NCBI RefSeq assembly: GCF_014649335.1
Contig: NZ_BMSV01000006.1
Location: 434,001 to 498,000, forward strand
DNA: 64,000 bases
Direction of reading: 5' to 3'
Origin: Streptomyces roseolilacinus
Lineage (GTDB): Bacteria; Actinomycetota; Actinomycetes; Streptomycetales; Streptomycetaceae
The notes beneath the pieces were generated by a model. That model did not search any database. It was not told where the DNA came from and saw nothing but the letters and a program-made list of their open reading frames with translations. A program made the translations under genes and the position numbers. Of this stretch, positions 6,437 through 14,257 are shown in pieces (positions within the stretch are counted from its first letter, which is position 1; every line of letters starts with the position of its first letter).

Positions 6437-9037
6437 GTGGACGCCGAGCTGACCAACAAGAGCCGGGACGCACTCAACGCCGCCACCAGCCGCGCCGTGT
6501 CCGACGGACACCCGGACCTGACTCCGGCGCACCTGCTGCTGGCGCTGCTCTCCGGCCAGGAAAACGAGAACCTCGTCGACCTGCTCGCCGCCGTCGAGGC
6601 CGACCAGGCCGCCGTGCGCTCCGGCGCCGAGCGGCTCCTCTCCGCCCTCCCGAGCGTCACCGGGTCGACCGTCGCCCCGCCGCAGCCCAACCGTGACCTG
6701 CTGGCCGTCGTCGCCGACGCCCAGGCCCGCGCCCGCGACCTCGGCGACGAGTACCTGTCGACGGAGCACCTGCTCATCGGCATCGCCGCCAAGGGCGGGC
6801 CGGCCGGCGAGCTGCTCACCCGGCAGGGCGCCGACGCGAAGAAGCTGCTGGCCGCCTTCACCCGGTCCCGCGGCACGCGCCGGGTCACCACGCAGGACCC
6901 GGAGGGCCAGTACAAGGCGCTGGAGAAGTTCGGCACGGACTTCACGGCCGCCGCCCGCGAGGGCAAGCTCGACCCGGTCATCGGCCGCGACCAGGAGATC
7001 CGCCGCGTCGTCCAGGTCCTGTCGCGGCGCACCAAGAACAACCCCGTCCTCATCGGCGAGCCCGGCGTCGGCAAGACCGCCGTCGTCGAGGGCCTCGCCC
7101 AGCGCATCGTGAAGGGCGACGTCCCCGAGTCGCTGCGCGACAAGCGGCTCGTCGCCCTCGACCTGGGCGCCATGGTCGCCGGGGCGAAGTACCGGGGCGA
7201 GTTCGAGGAGCGGCTGAAGACCGTCCTCTCCGAGATCAAGGAGAGCGACGGCCAGATCATCACCTTCATCGACGAGCTGCACACGGTCGTCGGCGCGGGC
7301 GCCGGCGGCGACTCCGCCATGGACGCGGGCAACATGCTCAAGCCCATGCTGGCCCGCGGCGAGCTGCGCATGGTCGGCGCGACCACGCTCGACGAGTACC
7401 GCGAGCGCATCGAGAAGGACCCGGCCCTGGAGCGCCGCTTCCAGCAGGTCCTGGTCGCGGAGCCGACCGTCGAGGACACGATCGCCATCCTGCGCGGCCT
7501 GAAGGGCCGGTACGAGGCCCACCACAAGGTGCAGATCGCGGACTCGGCGCTGGTCGCCGCCGCGACGCTCTCCGACCGGTACATCACGTCCCGCTTCCTG
7601 CCCGACAAGGCGATCGACCTCGTCGACGAGGCGGCCTCGCGGCTCCGGATGGAGATCGACTCCTCGCCCGTGGAGATCGACGAGCTGCAGCGCGCCGTCG
7701 ACCGCCTCCGCATGGAGGAGCTGGCGCTGAAGAACGAGACCGACCCCGGCTCCGTCCAGCGCCTGGAGAAGCTGCGCCGCGACCTCGCCGACAAGGAGGA
7801 GGAGCTGCGCGGCCTGACCGCCCGCTGGGAGAAGGAGAAGCAGGGCCTCAACCGCGTCGGTGAGCTGAAGGAGCGCCTCGACGACCTGCGCGGCCAGGCC
7901 GAGCGCGCCCAGCGCGACGGCGACTTCGACACGGCGTCCAAGCTGCTGTACGGGGAGATCCCGGCCGTCGAGCGGGAGCTGGCCGCGGCGACGGAGGCCG
8001 AGCAGGAGGCCGCCAAGACGGCCGGCGTCGCGGACAAGATGGTCAAGGAGGAGGTCGGCCCCGACGACATCGCGGACGTGGTCGGCTCCTGGACCGGCAT
8101 CCCCGCCGGGCGGCTCCTGGAGGGCGAGACGCAGAAGCTGCTCCGCATGGAGGAGGAGCTCGGCAAGCGGCTGATCGGGCAGGCCGAGGCCGTCCGGGCG
8201 GTCTCGGACGCGGTGCGCCGCACGCGCGCGGGCATCGCGGACCCCGACCGGCCGACCGGCTCGTTCCTCTTTCTCGGCCCGACCGGCGTCGGCAAGACGG
8301 AGCTGGCCAAGGCGCTCGCGGACTTCCTCTTCGACGACGAGCGGGCGATGGTCCGCATCGACATGTCGGAGTACGGGGAGAAGCACTCCGTCGCCCGCCT
8401 CGTCGGCGCGCCCCCCGGCTACGTCGGCTACGAGGAGGGCGGCCAGCTGACGGAGGCGGTGCGCCGCCGCCCGTACAGCGTGATCCTGCTGGACGAGGTG
8501 GAGAAGGCCCACCCCGAGGTCTTCGACATCCTCCTCCAGGTCCTCGACGACGGCCGGCTCACGGACGGGCAGGGCCGCACGGTCGACTTCCGCAACACGA
8601 TCCTGGTCCTCACCTCCAACCTGGGCAGCCACTTCCTGACGGAGCCGACGAGGACGGAGGCCGAGAAGCGGGAGCAGGTCCTGGAGGTGGTCCGCGCCTC
8701 CTTCAAGCCGGAGTTCCTGAACCGGCTGGACGACATCGTGGTGTTCTCCGCGCTCACCCGCGACGAGCTGGCCCGCATCGCCCGCCTCCAGGTCGGCCGG
8801 CTGGCCCGCCGCCTCGCGGAGCGCCGCCTCACGCTGGACGTCACCCCGGCGGCCCTGGACTGGCTCGCCGACGAGGGCAACGACCCGGCGTACGGCGCGC
8901 GGCCGCTGCGCCGCCTGGTCCAGACGGCCATCGGGGACCGCATGGCGCGGGAGATCCTGTCCGGCGAGATCCAGGACGGCGACACGGTCCGCGTGGACCG
9001 CGTGGACGGCGACCTGTCGGTGGCGCCGGTCCGGTGA
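6437..9037 (+). CDS. clpB: ATP-dependent disaggregase ClpB
   Basis: Hexameric AAA+ unfoldase that rescues aggregated proteins with DnaK. 866 residues, normal family length. In order: Clp N domain (1-145), first AAA+ module with Walker A GEPGVGKTAV and Walker B FIDEL, the long coiled-coil middle domain typical of ClpB (about 405-530, rich in Glu/Lys/Arg), second AAA+ module with Walker A GPTGVGKTEL and VILLDEVEKAHPEV, and the D2 C-terminal domain. The GTG start follows GAGGAGG. Transcription is expected from the HAIR-controlled promoter upstream; a long hairpin ends the gene. Confidence 0.97.
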   Translation: MDAELTNKSRDALNAATSRAVSDGHPDLTPAHLLLALLSGQENENLVDLLAAVEADQAAVRSGAERLLSALPSVTGSTVAPPQPNRDLLAVVADAQARARDLGDEYLSTEHLLIGIAAKGGPAGELLTRQGADAKKLLAAFTRSRGTRRVTTQDPEGQYKALEKFGTDFTAAAREGKLDPVIGRDQEIRRVVQVLSRRTKNNPVLIGEPGVGKTAVVEGLAQRIVKGDVPESLRDKRLVALDLGAMVAGAKYRGEFEERLKTVLSEIKESDGQIITFIDELHTVVGAGAGGDSAMDAGNMLKPMLARGELRMVGATTLDEYRERIEKDPALERRFQQVLVAEPTVEDTIAILRGLKGRYEAHHKVQIADSALVAAATLSDRYITSRFLPDKAIDLVDEAASRLRMEIDSSPVEIDELQRAVDRLRMEELALKNETDPGSVQRLEKLRRDLADKEEELRGLTARWEKEKQGLNRVGELKERLDDLRGQAERAQRDGDFDTASKLLYGEIPAVERELAAATEAEQEAAKTAGVADKMVKEEVGPDDIADVVGSWTGIPAGRLLEGETQKLLRMEEELGKRLIGQAEAVRAVSDAVRRTRAGIADPDRPTGSFLFLGPTGVGKTELAKALADFLFDDERAMVRIDMSEYGEKHSVARLVGAPPGYVGYEEGGQLTEAVRRRPYSVILLDEVEKAHPEVFDILLQVLDDGRLTDGQGRTVDFRNTILVLTSNLGSHFLTEPTRTEAEKREQVLEVVRASFKPEFLNRLDDIVVFSALTRDELARIARLQVGRLARRLAERRLTLDVTPAALDWLADEGNDPAYGARPLRRLVQTAIGDRMAREILSGEIQDGDTVRVDRVDGDLSVAPVR

Positions 9038-9046
9038 TCCCGCCCC

Positions 9047-9088
9047 GACACGGCCGTGCCCCCGCCCCGGCGGGGGCACGGCCGTGTC
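9047..9088 (+). terminator. clpB terminator
   Basis: A 20-bp perfect inverted repeat: the arm 9047-9066 (starting GACACGGCCGTGCC) pairs with 9069-9088, leaving two central bases, so the real loop is a few bases wider. It begins 9 bases after the clpB stop. Confidence 0.88.
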
Positions 9089-9178
9089 AGCCCGCAGCGG
9101 ATCGCGGCCGGTCGGGCTTGCCACCGACGGGCCGGGATGGGGGAGGATGGCGGTTATCCGTACGAAGGGAATTACCCG

Positions 9179-9709
9179 GTGAGCATCGACCCGTCCTCGA
9201 TTCCGAATTTCGGGGGACAGCCCCAGCCTCAGGCCGCAGGACCGGCGGGCCCCGTCGTCCCCGATCAGGACCTGGTGAAGCAGCTCCTCGAGCAGATGGA
9301 GCTCAAGTACGTCGTCGACGACGAGGGTGACCTCGCGGCGCCGTGGGAGGAGTTCCGCACCTACTTCATGTTCCGCGGCGAGGCGGAGCAGCAGGTCTTC
9401 TCGGTGCGCACGTTCTACGACCGCCCGCACCCGGTCGAGGAGCGTACGAAGATCCTCGAGACCATCGACGACTGGAACCGCCGCACCCTGTGGCCCAAGG
9501 TCTACAGCCACCTCCACGAGGACGAGCAGGGCGGCGCCACCATCCGGCTCATCGGCGAGGCGCAGATGCTCATCGGCACGGGCGTCAGCCTGGAGCACTT
9601 CGTGTCGTCGACCGTCAGCTGGGTCCGCGCGTCGATCGAGTTCGACAAGTGGATGGTGGAGCAGCTGGGCCTGGAGCCCGGCGAGGGCGCCGAGGGCGAC
9701 GAGGTCTGA
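9179..9709 (+). CDS. YbjN domain-containing protein
   Basis: 176 residues. After a short Pro/Gln/Gly-rich start the protein has the YbjN fold: LLEQMELKYVVDDEGDLAAP, then FRTYFMFRGEAEQQVFSVRT and HEDEQGGATIRLIGEAQMLI. It resembles type III secretion chaperone-like folds, but the cellular role in actinobacteria is not established. I chose the GTG at 9179 because GAAGGGA precedes it at normal spacing and the family begins with SIDPSSIPNF; the frame is open upstream into the clpB terminator. Confidence 0.8.
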   Translation: MSIDPSSIPNFGGQPQPQAAGPAGPVVPDQDLVKQLLEQMELKYVVDDEGDLAAPWEEFRTYFMFRGEAEQQVFSVRTFYDRPHPVEERTKILETIDDWNRRTLWPKVYSHLHEDEQGGATIRLIGEAQMLIGTGVSLEHFVSSTVSWVRASIEFDKWMVEQLGLEPGEGAEGDEV

Positions 9710-9739
9710 GCGGCCCGTACGACCCGTACGACCGTGATC

Positions 9740-9779
9740 CGGCCGGGGCGGTGACCGCACGAGGTCACCGCCCCGGCCG
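9740..9779. terminator. Bidirectional terminator between convergent genes
   Basis: CGGCCGGGGCGGTGACC (9740-9756) pairs with GGTCACCGCCCCGGCCG (9763-9779), a 17-bp perfect stem with a 6-base loop, between the YbjN gene and the convergent aminotransferase gene. Confidence 0.88.
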
Positions 9780-9793
9780 CGTTCCCGGACCGG

Positions 9794-10966
9794 TCAGAGG
9801 CGGGCCAGGCGCTCGGCGGCCTCCCGCAGCACCGCCTCCTTCTTGCAGAACGCGAACCGGACCTGCGTCCGCCCGGCGTCCGCGTGGTCGTAGAAGACCG
9901 CGTTCGGGATGGCGACGACCCCGCACCGCTCGGGCAGCGCCCGGCAGAAGGCGACCCCGTCCTTCTCGCCCAGCGGGGCGACGTCCGCGGTGACGAAGTA
10001 CGTGCCGCGCGGCCGGTACACCTCGAAGCCGGCCGCCGCCAGCCCCGCCGCGAGGACGTCCCGCTTGCCCTCCAGGTCCGCCCGCAGGGTGTCGAAGTAC
10101 GCGTCCGGCAGCCGCAGCGCCTCCGCGACGGCGTACTGGAACGGCCCCGACGCCACGTACGTGAGGTACTGCTTCGCGGTGCGCACGGCGGCCGTCAGCG
10201 CGGGGGGCGCGGTCAGCCAGCCCACCTTCCAGCCCGTGAACGAGAACGTCTTCCCGCCCGACGAGATGGTCACCGTCCGCTCCCGCATCCCCGGGAACGT
10301 CGCGATCGGCACGTGCTCCGCCCCGTCGAAGACCAGGTGCTCGTAGACCTCGTCGGTGACGACCAGCAGGTCCCGCTCGACCGCGAGCGCGGCGACGGCG
10401 GCCAGCTCCTCGCGCGTGAGGACGGTGCCGGTGGGGTTGTGCGGGGTGTTGAGCAGGATGAGGCGGGTGCGGTCGGTGACGGCCGCGCGCAGCTCGTCCA
10501 GGTCGAGGACGAACCGGCCGCCCGCCGGGTCCGGGCGCAGCGTGACGGGGACGCGCGTGCCGCCCGCCATGGCGACGCACGCCGCGTACGAGTCGTAGTA
10601 CGGCTCCAGGGCGATGACCTCGTCGCCCGGCTCGACCAGCGCGAGCAGCGCCGCGGCGATCGCCTCCGTCGCGCCCGCGGTGACCAGGACCTCGGTGTCG
10701 GGGTCGTACGCGAGGCCGTACCGCCGTTGCTGGTGGTCGGTGATCGCGGTGCGCAGCTCGGGGACGCCGGGGCCGGGCGGGTACTGGTTGCCGCGCCCCT
10801 CGCGCAGGGCGCGGACGGCCGCCTCGCGGATCTCCTCGGGGCCGTCGGTGTCGGGGAAGCCCTGCCCGAGGTTGATGGAGCCGGTGGTGGCCGCGAGGGC
10901 GGACATCTCGGCGAAGATCGTCGTGCCGAACCCGACGAGGCGGCGGTTGAGCGGTGCTCTGGTCAT
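9794..10966 (-). CDS. Class I/II PLP-dependent aminotransferase
   Basis: 390 residues, fold type I. Recognisable parts: INLGQGFPDTDGPEEI, NQYPPGPGVPELR, VTAGATEAIAAA, NTPHNPTG, VTDEVYEHLVF, and the PLP lysine in SSGGKTFSFTGWKVGW. This signature is shared by kynurenine-oxoglutarate transaminases, methionine aminotransferases and N-succinyl-diaminopimelate aminotransferase (DapC), so the substrate is open. The start is MTRAPLNRR at 10966 (CAGGATG upstream); an in-frame ATG at 10975 adds three residues. It is convergent with the YbjN gene and divergent from a small membrane peptide gene. Confidence 0.88.
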   Translation of the reverse strand: MTRAPLNRRLVGFGTTIFAEMSALAATTGSINLGQGFPDTDGPEEIREAAVRALREGRGNQYPPGPGVPELRTAITDHQQRRYGLAYDPDTEVLVTAGATEAIAAALLALVEPGDEVIALEPYYDSYAACVAMAGGTRVPVTLRPDPAGGRFVLDLDELRAAVTDRTRLILLNTPHNPTGTVLTREELAAVAALAVERDLLVVTDEVYEHLVFDGAEHVPIATFPGMRERTVTISSGGKTFSFTGWKVGWLTAPPALTAAVRTAKQYLTYVASGPFQYAVAEALRLPDAYFDTLRADLEGKRDVLAAGLAAAGFEVYRPRGTYFVTADVAPLGEKDGVAFCRALPERCGVVAIPNAVFYDHADAGRTQVRFAFCKKEAVLREAAERLARL

Positions 10967-11110
10967 GGGCGCCATCCTGCGGGCAAGCGGGAGCCGCCTC
11001 AAGGGCACGCGCGGGCGGGCGGAACCTCTGGAGTTCCTCAAGTGCGGATTGGGCGTGTCCCCGGGGTGGGCATCTCCCAGGCACACATCGCACGGGGGAG
11101 GAGAAACGGC

Positions 11111-11371
11111 ATGGGAACCGTCTTGGTCATGAGCGTGATGGTGGTGGTGGTGTTCCTGGGGATCGCCCTGGTCATCGTCACGGCCCTCGCGCGCGGAGGG
11201 GCGGGCACGCGCCGCGGGCACCGCCGGCGCGCCTCGTCGTCGCACGACAGCGGCGGGAGCGGCTGGTGGGGCGGGGGCGCCTCGTCGTGCGGGGGCACCT
11301 CCTCGTGCGGCGGGGGCTCGTCGTCGTGCGGGGGTGGCGGCGGTGGCGGTGGCTGCGGTGGGGGCTCCTGA
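11111..11371 (+). CDS. Small membrane protein with a Gly/Ser/Cys-rich tail (first of a pair)
   Basis: 86 residues. One transmembrane helix near the N-terminus (MSVMVVVVFLGIALVIVTAL), a basic stretch (RRGHRRR), then a tail of Gly, Ser and four Cys: SSCGGTSSCGGGSSSCGG and a final Gly run with one Cys. The tail resembles the Cys-Gly ends of TIGR04222-type membrane proteins. A GGGGGAGGAG ribosome site lies upstream. The next gene, 21 bases on, has the same layout. The function is unknown; the Cys residues could bind metal or form disulfides. Confidence 0.65.
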   Translation: MGTVLVMSVMVVVVFLGIALVIVTALARGGAGTRRGHRRRASSSHDSGGSGWWGGGASSCGGTSSCGGGSSSCGGGGGGGGCGGGS

Positions 11372-11392
11372 GGGGGAAGGGAGGTGGCCGGC

Positions 11393-11668
11393 ATGACCGG
11401 AGCGGTCGTGGTGTGCGGAGCGGTGCTGCTGCTCCTGACGGGGTTCGTCGTGCTCACGGGGGGCCGCTCCCCGCGGGGCCGCGGAGGCGGCGGCGGGGGC
11501 GGCAGGGGTGGCGGGGACGGCACGACGGGTGACACCGGCGGGGCGGCCCTGTGGGCCGACTCCGGCGGGGGCGGCGGGTCGTCCTGCGACGGCGGGAGCG
11601 GCGGGGGAGGAGGCTCCTGCGACGGGGGTGGCGGGGGTGGCGGCGGGTGCGGCGGCGGAGGCGACTGA
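11393..11668 (+). CDS. Small membrane protein with a Gly/Ser/Cys-rich tail (second of a pair)
   Basis: 91 residues with the same architecture as its neighbour: a hydrophobic helix at the N-terminus (VVVCGAVLLLLTGFVVLTGG), a short Arg/Gly region and a Gly-rich tail with regularly spaced Cys (SSCDGGSGGGGGSCDGG, ending CGGGGD). The ATG at 11393 has a strong GGGAAGGGAGG site; a GTG at 11384 is the alternative. The two genes look like a tandem duplication that has diverged. I do not recognise a named family. Confidence 0.62.
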   Translation: MTGAVVVCGAVLLLLTGFVVLTGGRSPRGRGGGGGGGRGGGDGTTGDTGGAALWADSGGGGGSSCDGGSGGGGGSCDGGGGGGGGCGGGGD

Positions 11669-11709
11669 CACGGGGCAGTCGGTCCGTCCGTCCGCACCGG
11701 CCGTGACGG

Positions 11710-11745
11710 GGCGCCCGGCGGGAGGGACATCCGCCGGGCGCGCCC
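11710..11745 (+). terminator. Terminator after the Gly/Cys-rich gene pair
   Basis: GCGCCCGGCGG (11711-11721) pairs with CCGCCGGGCGC (11731-11741) over a 9-base loop; with one bulge the stem extends to GGGC/GCCC on the outside. Confidence 0.7.
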
Positions 11746-12005
11746 TTGCGTGCACGTGTGCGCCCCAACGCGCGCTGTGCGTTGAACAGTTGAACCCCCA
11801 GGCCCCCTAGGGGATGTATTCGCAACCAAGTTGGGTAAAGACGCTGTGAGCCCCCGGCGGTTCGTGATTCGCTCGTTGACGAGTACATCGAGCCCTCGGA
11901 TCCCGTGTGAACCCCGAGCCGGTACCTCGAGTTCCCTGGAACGTCTTGCGGGACGACGCCACCCCCCGGTCCACCGTCACGTCACCGTGCTTGCGGAGCT
12001 GACCC
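11746..12005 (+). promoter_or_regulatory. Upstream region of the DUF2617 gene with promoter-like boxes
   Basis: This 260-base stretch has no gene. GTTGAAC is directly repeated at 11781-11787 and 11789-11795; the second copy gives TTGAAC followed after 19 bases by TGTATT (11815-11820), a plausible vegetative promoter. CCCCTAGGGG forms a small palindrome at about 11804. The following 50 bases are less GC-rich than the surroundings. I see no known RNA family. Confidence 0.35.
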
Positions 12006-12539
12006 ATGCTCACCACCCTTCAGACTGCCTACACCGACACGCGTGCTGCCGACCTGGCCTGGACGCTGGGGAAGGAGGCGCTGCCCGCCCTCGCCGTGCT
12101 CGATCTCCGGCTGGCGGGCACCACGCTGCAGATGAGACTTCTCGGGGCGTCCCACCAGGTGCTGCTGGAGGAGGGCGGCGCGACCTGTTCGGAGACGGTC
12201 GCCTGCCTGCCGGGCAGCCGCACGCCGCTGCCGCTGGGCGTGGCCAAACGGGTCGGCGGATGGGAGTACGCGTTCGCGGCGCACGTGGAGACGCTGTCGC
12301 ACGGGTCGTTCGCGAGACGGGCGCAGGAACTGCTGGCGCTCGTCGCGGACCACCCGCACGGCCTGGCCGGTACGTTCCCGGGCTCGCCGCACGCGTTCAC
12401 GGCCATGGTGGCGCAGCGGCACGAGGACCGGGTGCGGTGGCGCACCTGGCACGCGTACCCGCAGGAGGGGCAGCTGGTGGTGACCCGGACCAGCGTCGGG
12501 TTCGCCCCGCGGAACCGGCGCCGGCAGCCGTGCGAGTGA
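12006..12539 (+). CDS. DUF2617 family protein
   Basis: 177 residues, a conserved actinobacterial protein of unknown function. The family features are the N-terminus MLTTLQTAYTDTRAADLAW, the strand LRLAGTTLQMRLLGASHQV, and the later HVETLSHGSFARRAQEL. A cytosolic soluble protein with no signal peptide or membrane helix. It lies 35 bases before the spermidine-synthase homologue, which has its own leaderless-type promoter, so co-transcription is possible but not required. Confidence 0.78.
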   Translation: MLTTLQTAYTDTRAADLAWTLGKEALPALAVLDLRLAGTTLQMRLLGASHQVLLEEGGATCSETVACLPGSRTPLPLGVAKRVGGWEYAFAAHVETLSHGSFARRAQELLALVADHPHGLAGTFPGSPHAFTAMVAQRHEDRVRWRTWHAYPQEGQLVVTRTSVGFAPRNRRRQPCE

Positions 12540-12574
12540 CGTTGTGTGGCTGATTGGTCACGTAGCGTGGGTGC

Positions 12575-14194
12575 ATGCTCGAAGCGCCGCCCGCCGTGCC
12601 ACCCGCCCCGCCGCCCTCCCCGAAGGGGGCGGGGCCGCGGGAGGGCCGGTTCCCGGTCCTGGCGGCCGTGTTCGTGTGCGCCGCCTGCGGGCTGGTCTAC
12701 GAACTGGAGCTGGTCGCCCTCGCCTCGTACCTGACGGGTGAGTCCGTCACGCAGACGTCCGTCGTGCTGTCCGTGATGGTCTTCGCGATGGGGCTCGGGT
12801 CGCTGCTCGCCAAGCGGCTGCGCTGCCGGGCCGCCGTCGGGTTCGCACTGCTGGAGGCGCTGCTCGCCCTGGTCGGCGGCTGCTCGGCGCTCGTGCTGTA
12901 CGCGGCGTTCGCCTGGCTGGACGGCTCGCGGCACGCCCTGGTCGCGTTCGCGTTCGCGGTCGGGGTGCTGATCGGCGCGGAGGTGCCGCTGCTGATGACG
13001 CTGATCCAGCGCGTCTCGCGGTGCGCCCGGCAGGACGCGGGCGGCACGGTCGCCGACCTGTTCGCCGCCGACTACGTCGGTGCGCTCGTCGGTGGGCTCG
13101 CCTTCTCGTTCCTGCTGCTGCCCCGGCTGGGCCAGCTCACCACCGCGCTCCTCACCGGCGCGGTGAACGCCCTGGTGGGCGGGGCGCTCGTCCTGTGGCT
13201 GTTCGGCCGGGACCTGACGGGCCGCGAGCGGCGGCTGCTGCTGTCGGCGAACGCTGCGGTGCTGGTGGTGCTGGCCGTCGCCGCCGCCCTGGTCGACGAC
13301 TTCGAACGGGCCGCCCGGCACGCCGTGTACGGGGGGCAGGTGCGGGTCGCCGTGCGGACGCCCGTCCGGGAGGTGGTGCTGACGGGCCGCGCGGACGAGC
13401 CGCCCGGCCTGTACGTGGACGGGCGGCCGCGGATCGGCGGCGGCGACCGGCACCGCCACCATCCGGTGCTCGTCCACCCCGCGATGCGGGGGCGCCACGC
13501 GCGCGTGCTCGTCCTGGGGGGCGGCGACGGGCTCGCCGCGCGCGAGGTGCTCCGGTACGGCGACGTGGAGTCCGTGACGGTCGTCGAGGCCGACCCGGTC
13601 GTCGTCCGGCTCGCCCGCACCGACCCGGCCCTGGTGCGCCTCAACGGGCACGCGTACGGCGACCGGCGGCTGCGGGTCGTCCACGCCGACCCGTTCCCCT
13701 GGCTGAGGGCGGCGCGCGGCGACGCGCCGTACGACGTGGTCGTCTCCGACCTGCCGCCCCCGGGCTCGGCGGGGAGCACCCGGCTGTACTCGCTGGAGTT
13801 CTACGGGCTGGCCGCGCGCGCCCTCGCCGCCGACGGGCGCCTCGCCGTCCACACCGGGCCCCTGCGGCCGCGCGCGTACTGGACGGTGGAGGCGACCCTG
13901 CGCGCCGCCGGGTTCACCACCCGGCCGTACGCCGTCGCGGTCCCGCCCGGCGGCCGGCCGCCGGGCGGGACCGCGACGGCGTACGGCCGGGGCCTCGTCC
14001 TGGCCGCCCCGGCCGACCCGCGCCGGCCGGGCCCGCCGGTCCTGGGCCCGCCGGACCCGGGTCCCGCGGCGGTCCCGTCCGGCGGGGACGTGCCGACGGC
14101 CGCCGCCCTGGAGGCGGCGGCGCGCCGCGCCGAACGGTCCCGCCCGCCCGGGCCGCCCCCGTCGACGCTGACCCGTCCGCGCTACGGCCGCTGA
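12575..14194 (+). CDS. Membrane-anchored spermidine synthase homologue with altered active site
   Basis: 539 residues. The N-terminal half has about seven hydrophobic helices (for example GLVYELELVALASYLTG and VSRCARQDAGGTVADLFAAD between helices); the C-terminal half is a Rossmann methyltransferase-like domain of polyamine aminopropyltransferases with VLVLGGGDGLAAREVLRY (about residue 315) and VVEADPVVV. Usual catalytic positions differ: the family motif DEYRYHExLVHP reads DRHRHHPVLVHP here (291-302), and DLPDP reads DLPPP (392-396). The fold is sure; synthesis of spermidine is doubtful. The tail after about residue 470 is Pro-rich. TAGCGT ends 6 bases before the ATG, pointing to a leaderless mRNA. 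Confidence 0.82.
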   Translation: MLEAPPAVPPAPPPSPKGAGPREGRFPVLAAVFVCAACGLVYELELVALASYLTGESVTQTSVVLSVMVFAMGLGSLLAKRLRCRAAVGFALLEALLALVGGCSALVLYAAFAWLDGSRHALVAFAFAVGVLIGAEVPLLMTLIQRVSRCARQDAGGTVADLFAADYVGALVGGLAFSFLLLPRLGQLTTALLTGAVNALVGGALVLWLFGRDLTGRERRLLLSANAAVLVVLAVAAALVDDFERAARHAVYGGQVRVAVRTPVREVVLTGRADEPPGLYVDGRPRIGGGDRHRHHPVLVHPAMRGRHARVLVLGGGDGLAAREVLRYGDVESVTVVEADPVVVRLARTDPALVRLNGHAYGDRRLRVVHADPFPWLRAARGDAPYDVVVSDLPPPGSAGSTRLYSLEFYGLAARALAADGRLAVHTGPLRPRAYWTVEATLRAAGFTTRPYAVAVPPGGRPPGGTATAYGRGLVLAAPADPRRPGPPVLGPPDPGPAAVPSGGDVPTAAALEAAARRAERSRPPGPPPSTLTRPRYGR

Positions 14195-14257
14195 CTTCGC
14201 GACGGGCCGTGCGCGGCAGGGGCACGGGACGGCCCGGCGTGGGTAGTCTCGACTGTC

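Noticed and set aside
6341..9760. Very long open frame on the minus strand opposite clpB
   Set aside because: It mirrors clpB codon by codon, has Val/Leu/Arg-rich low-information sequence and no motifs; a GC-bias shadow.
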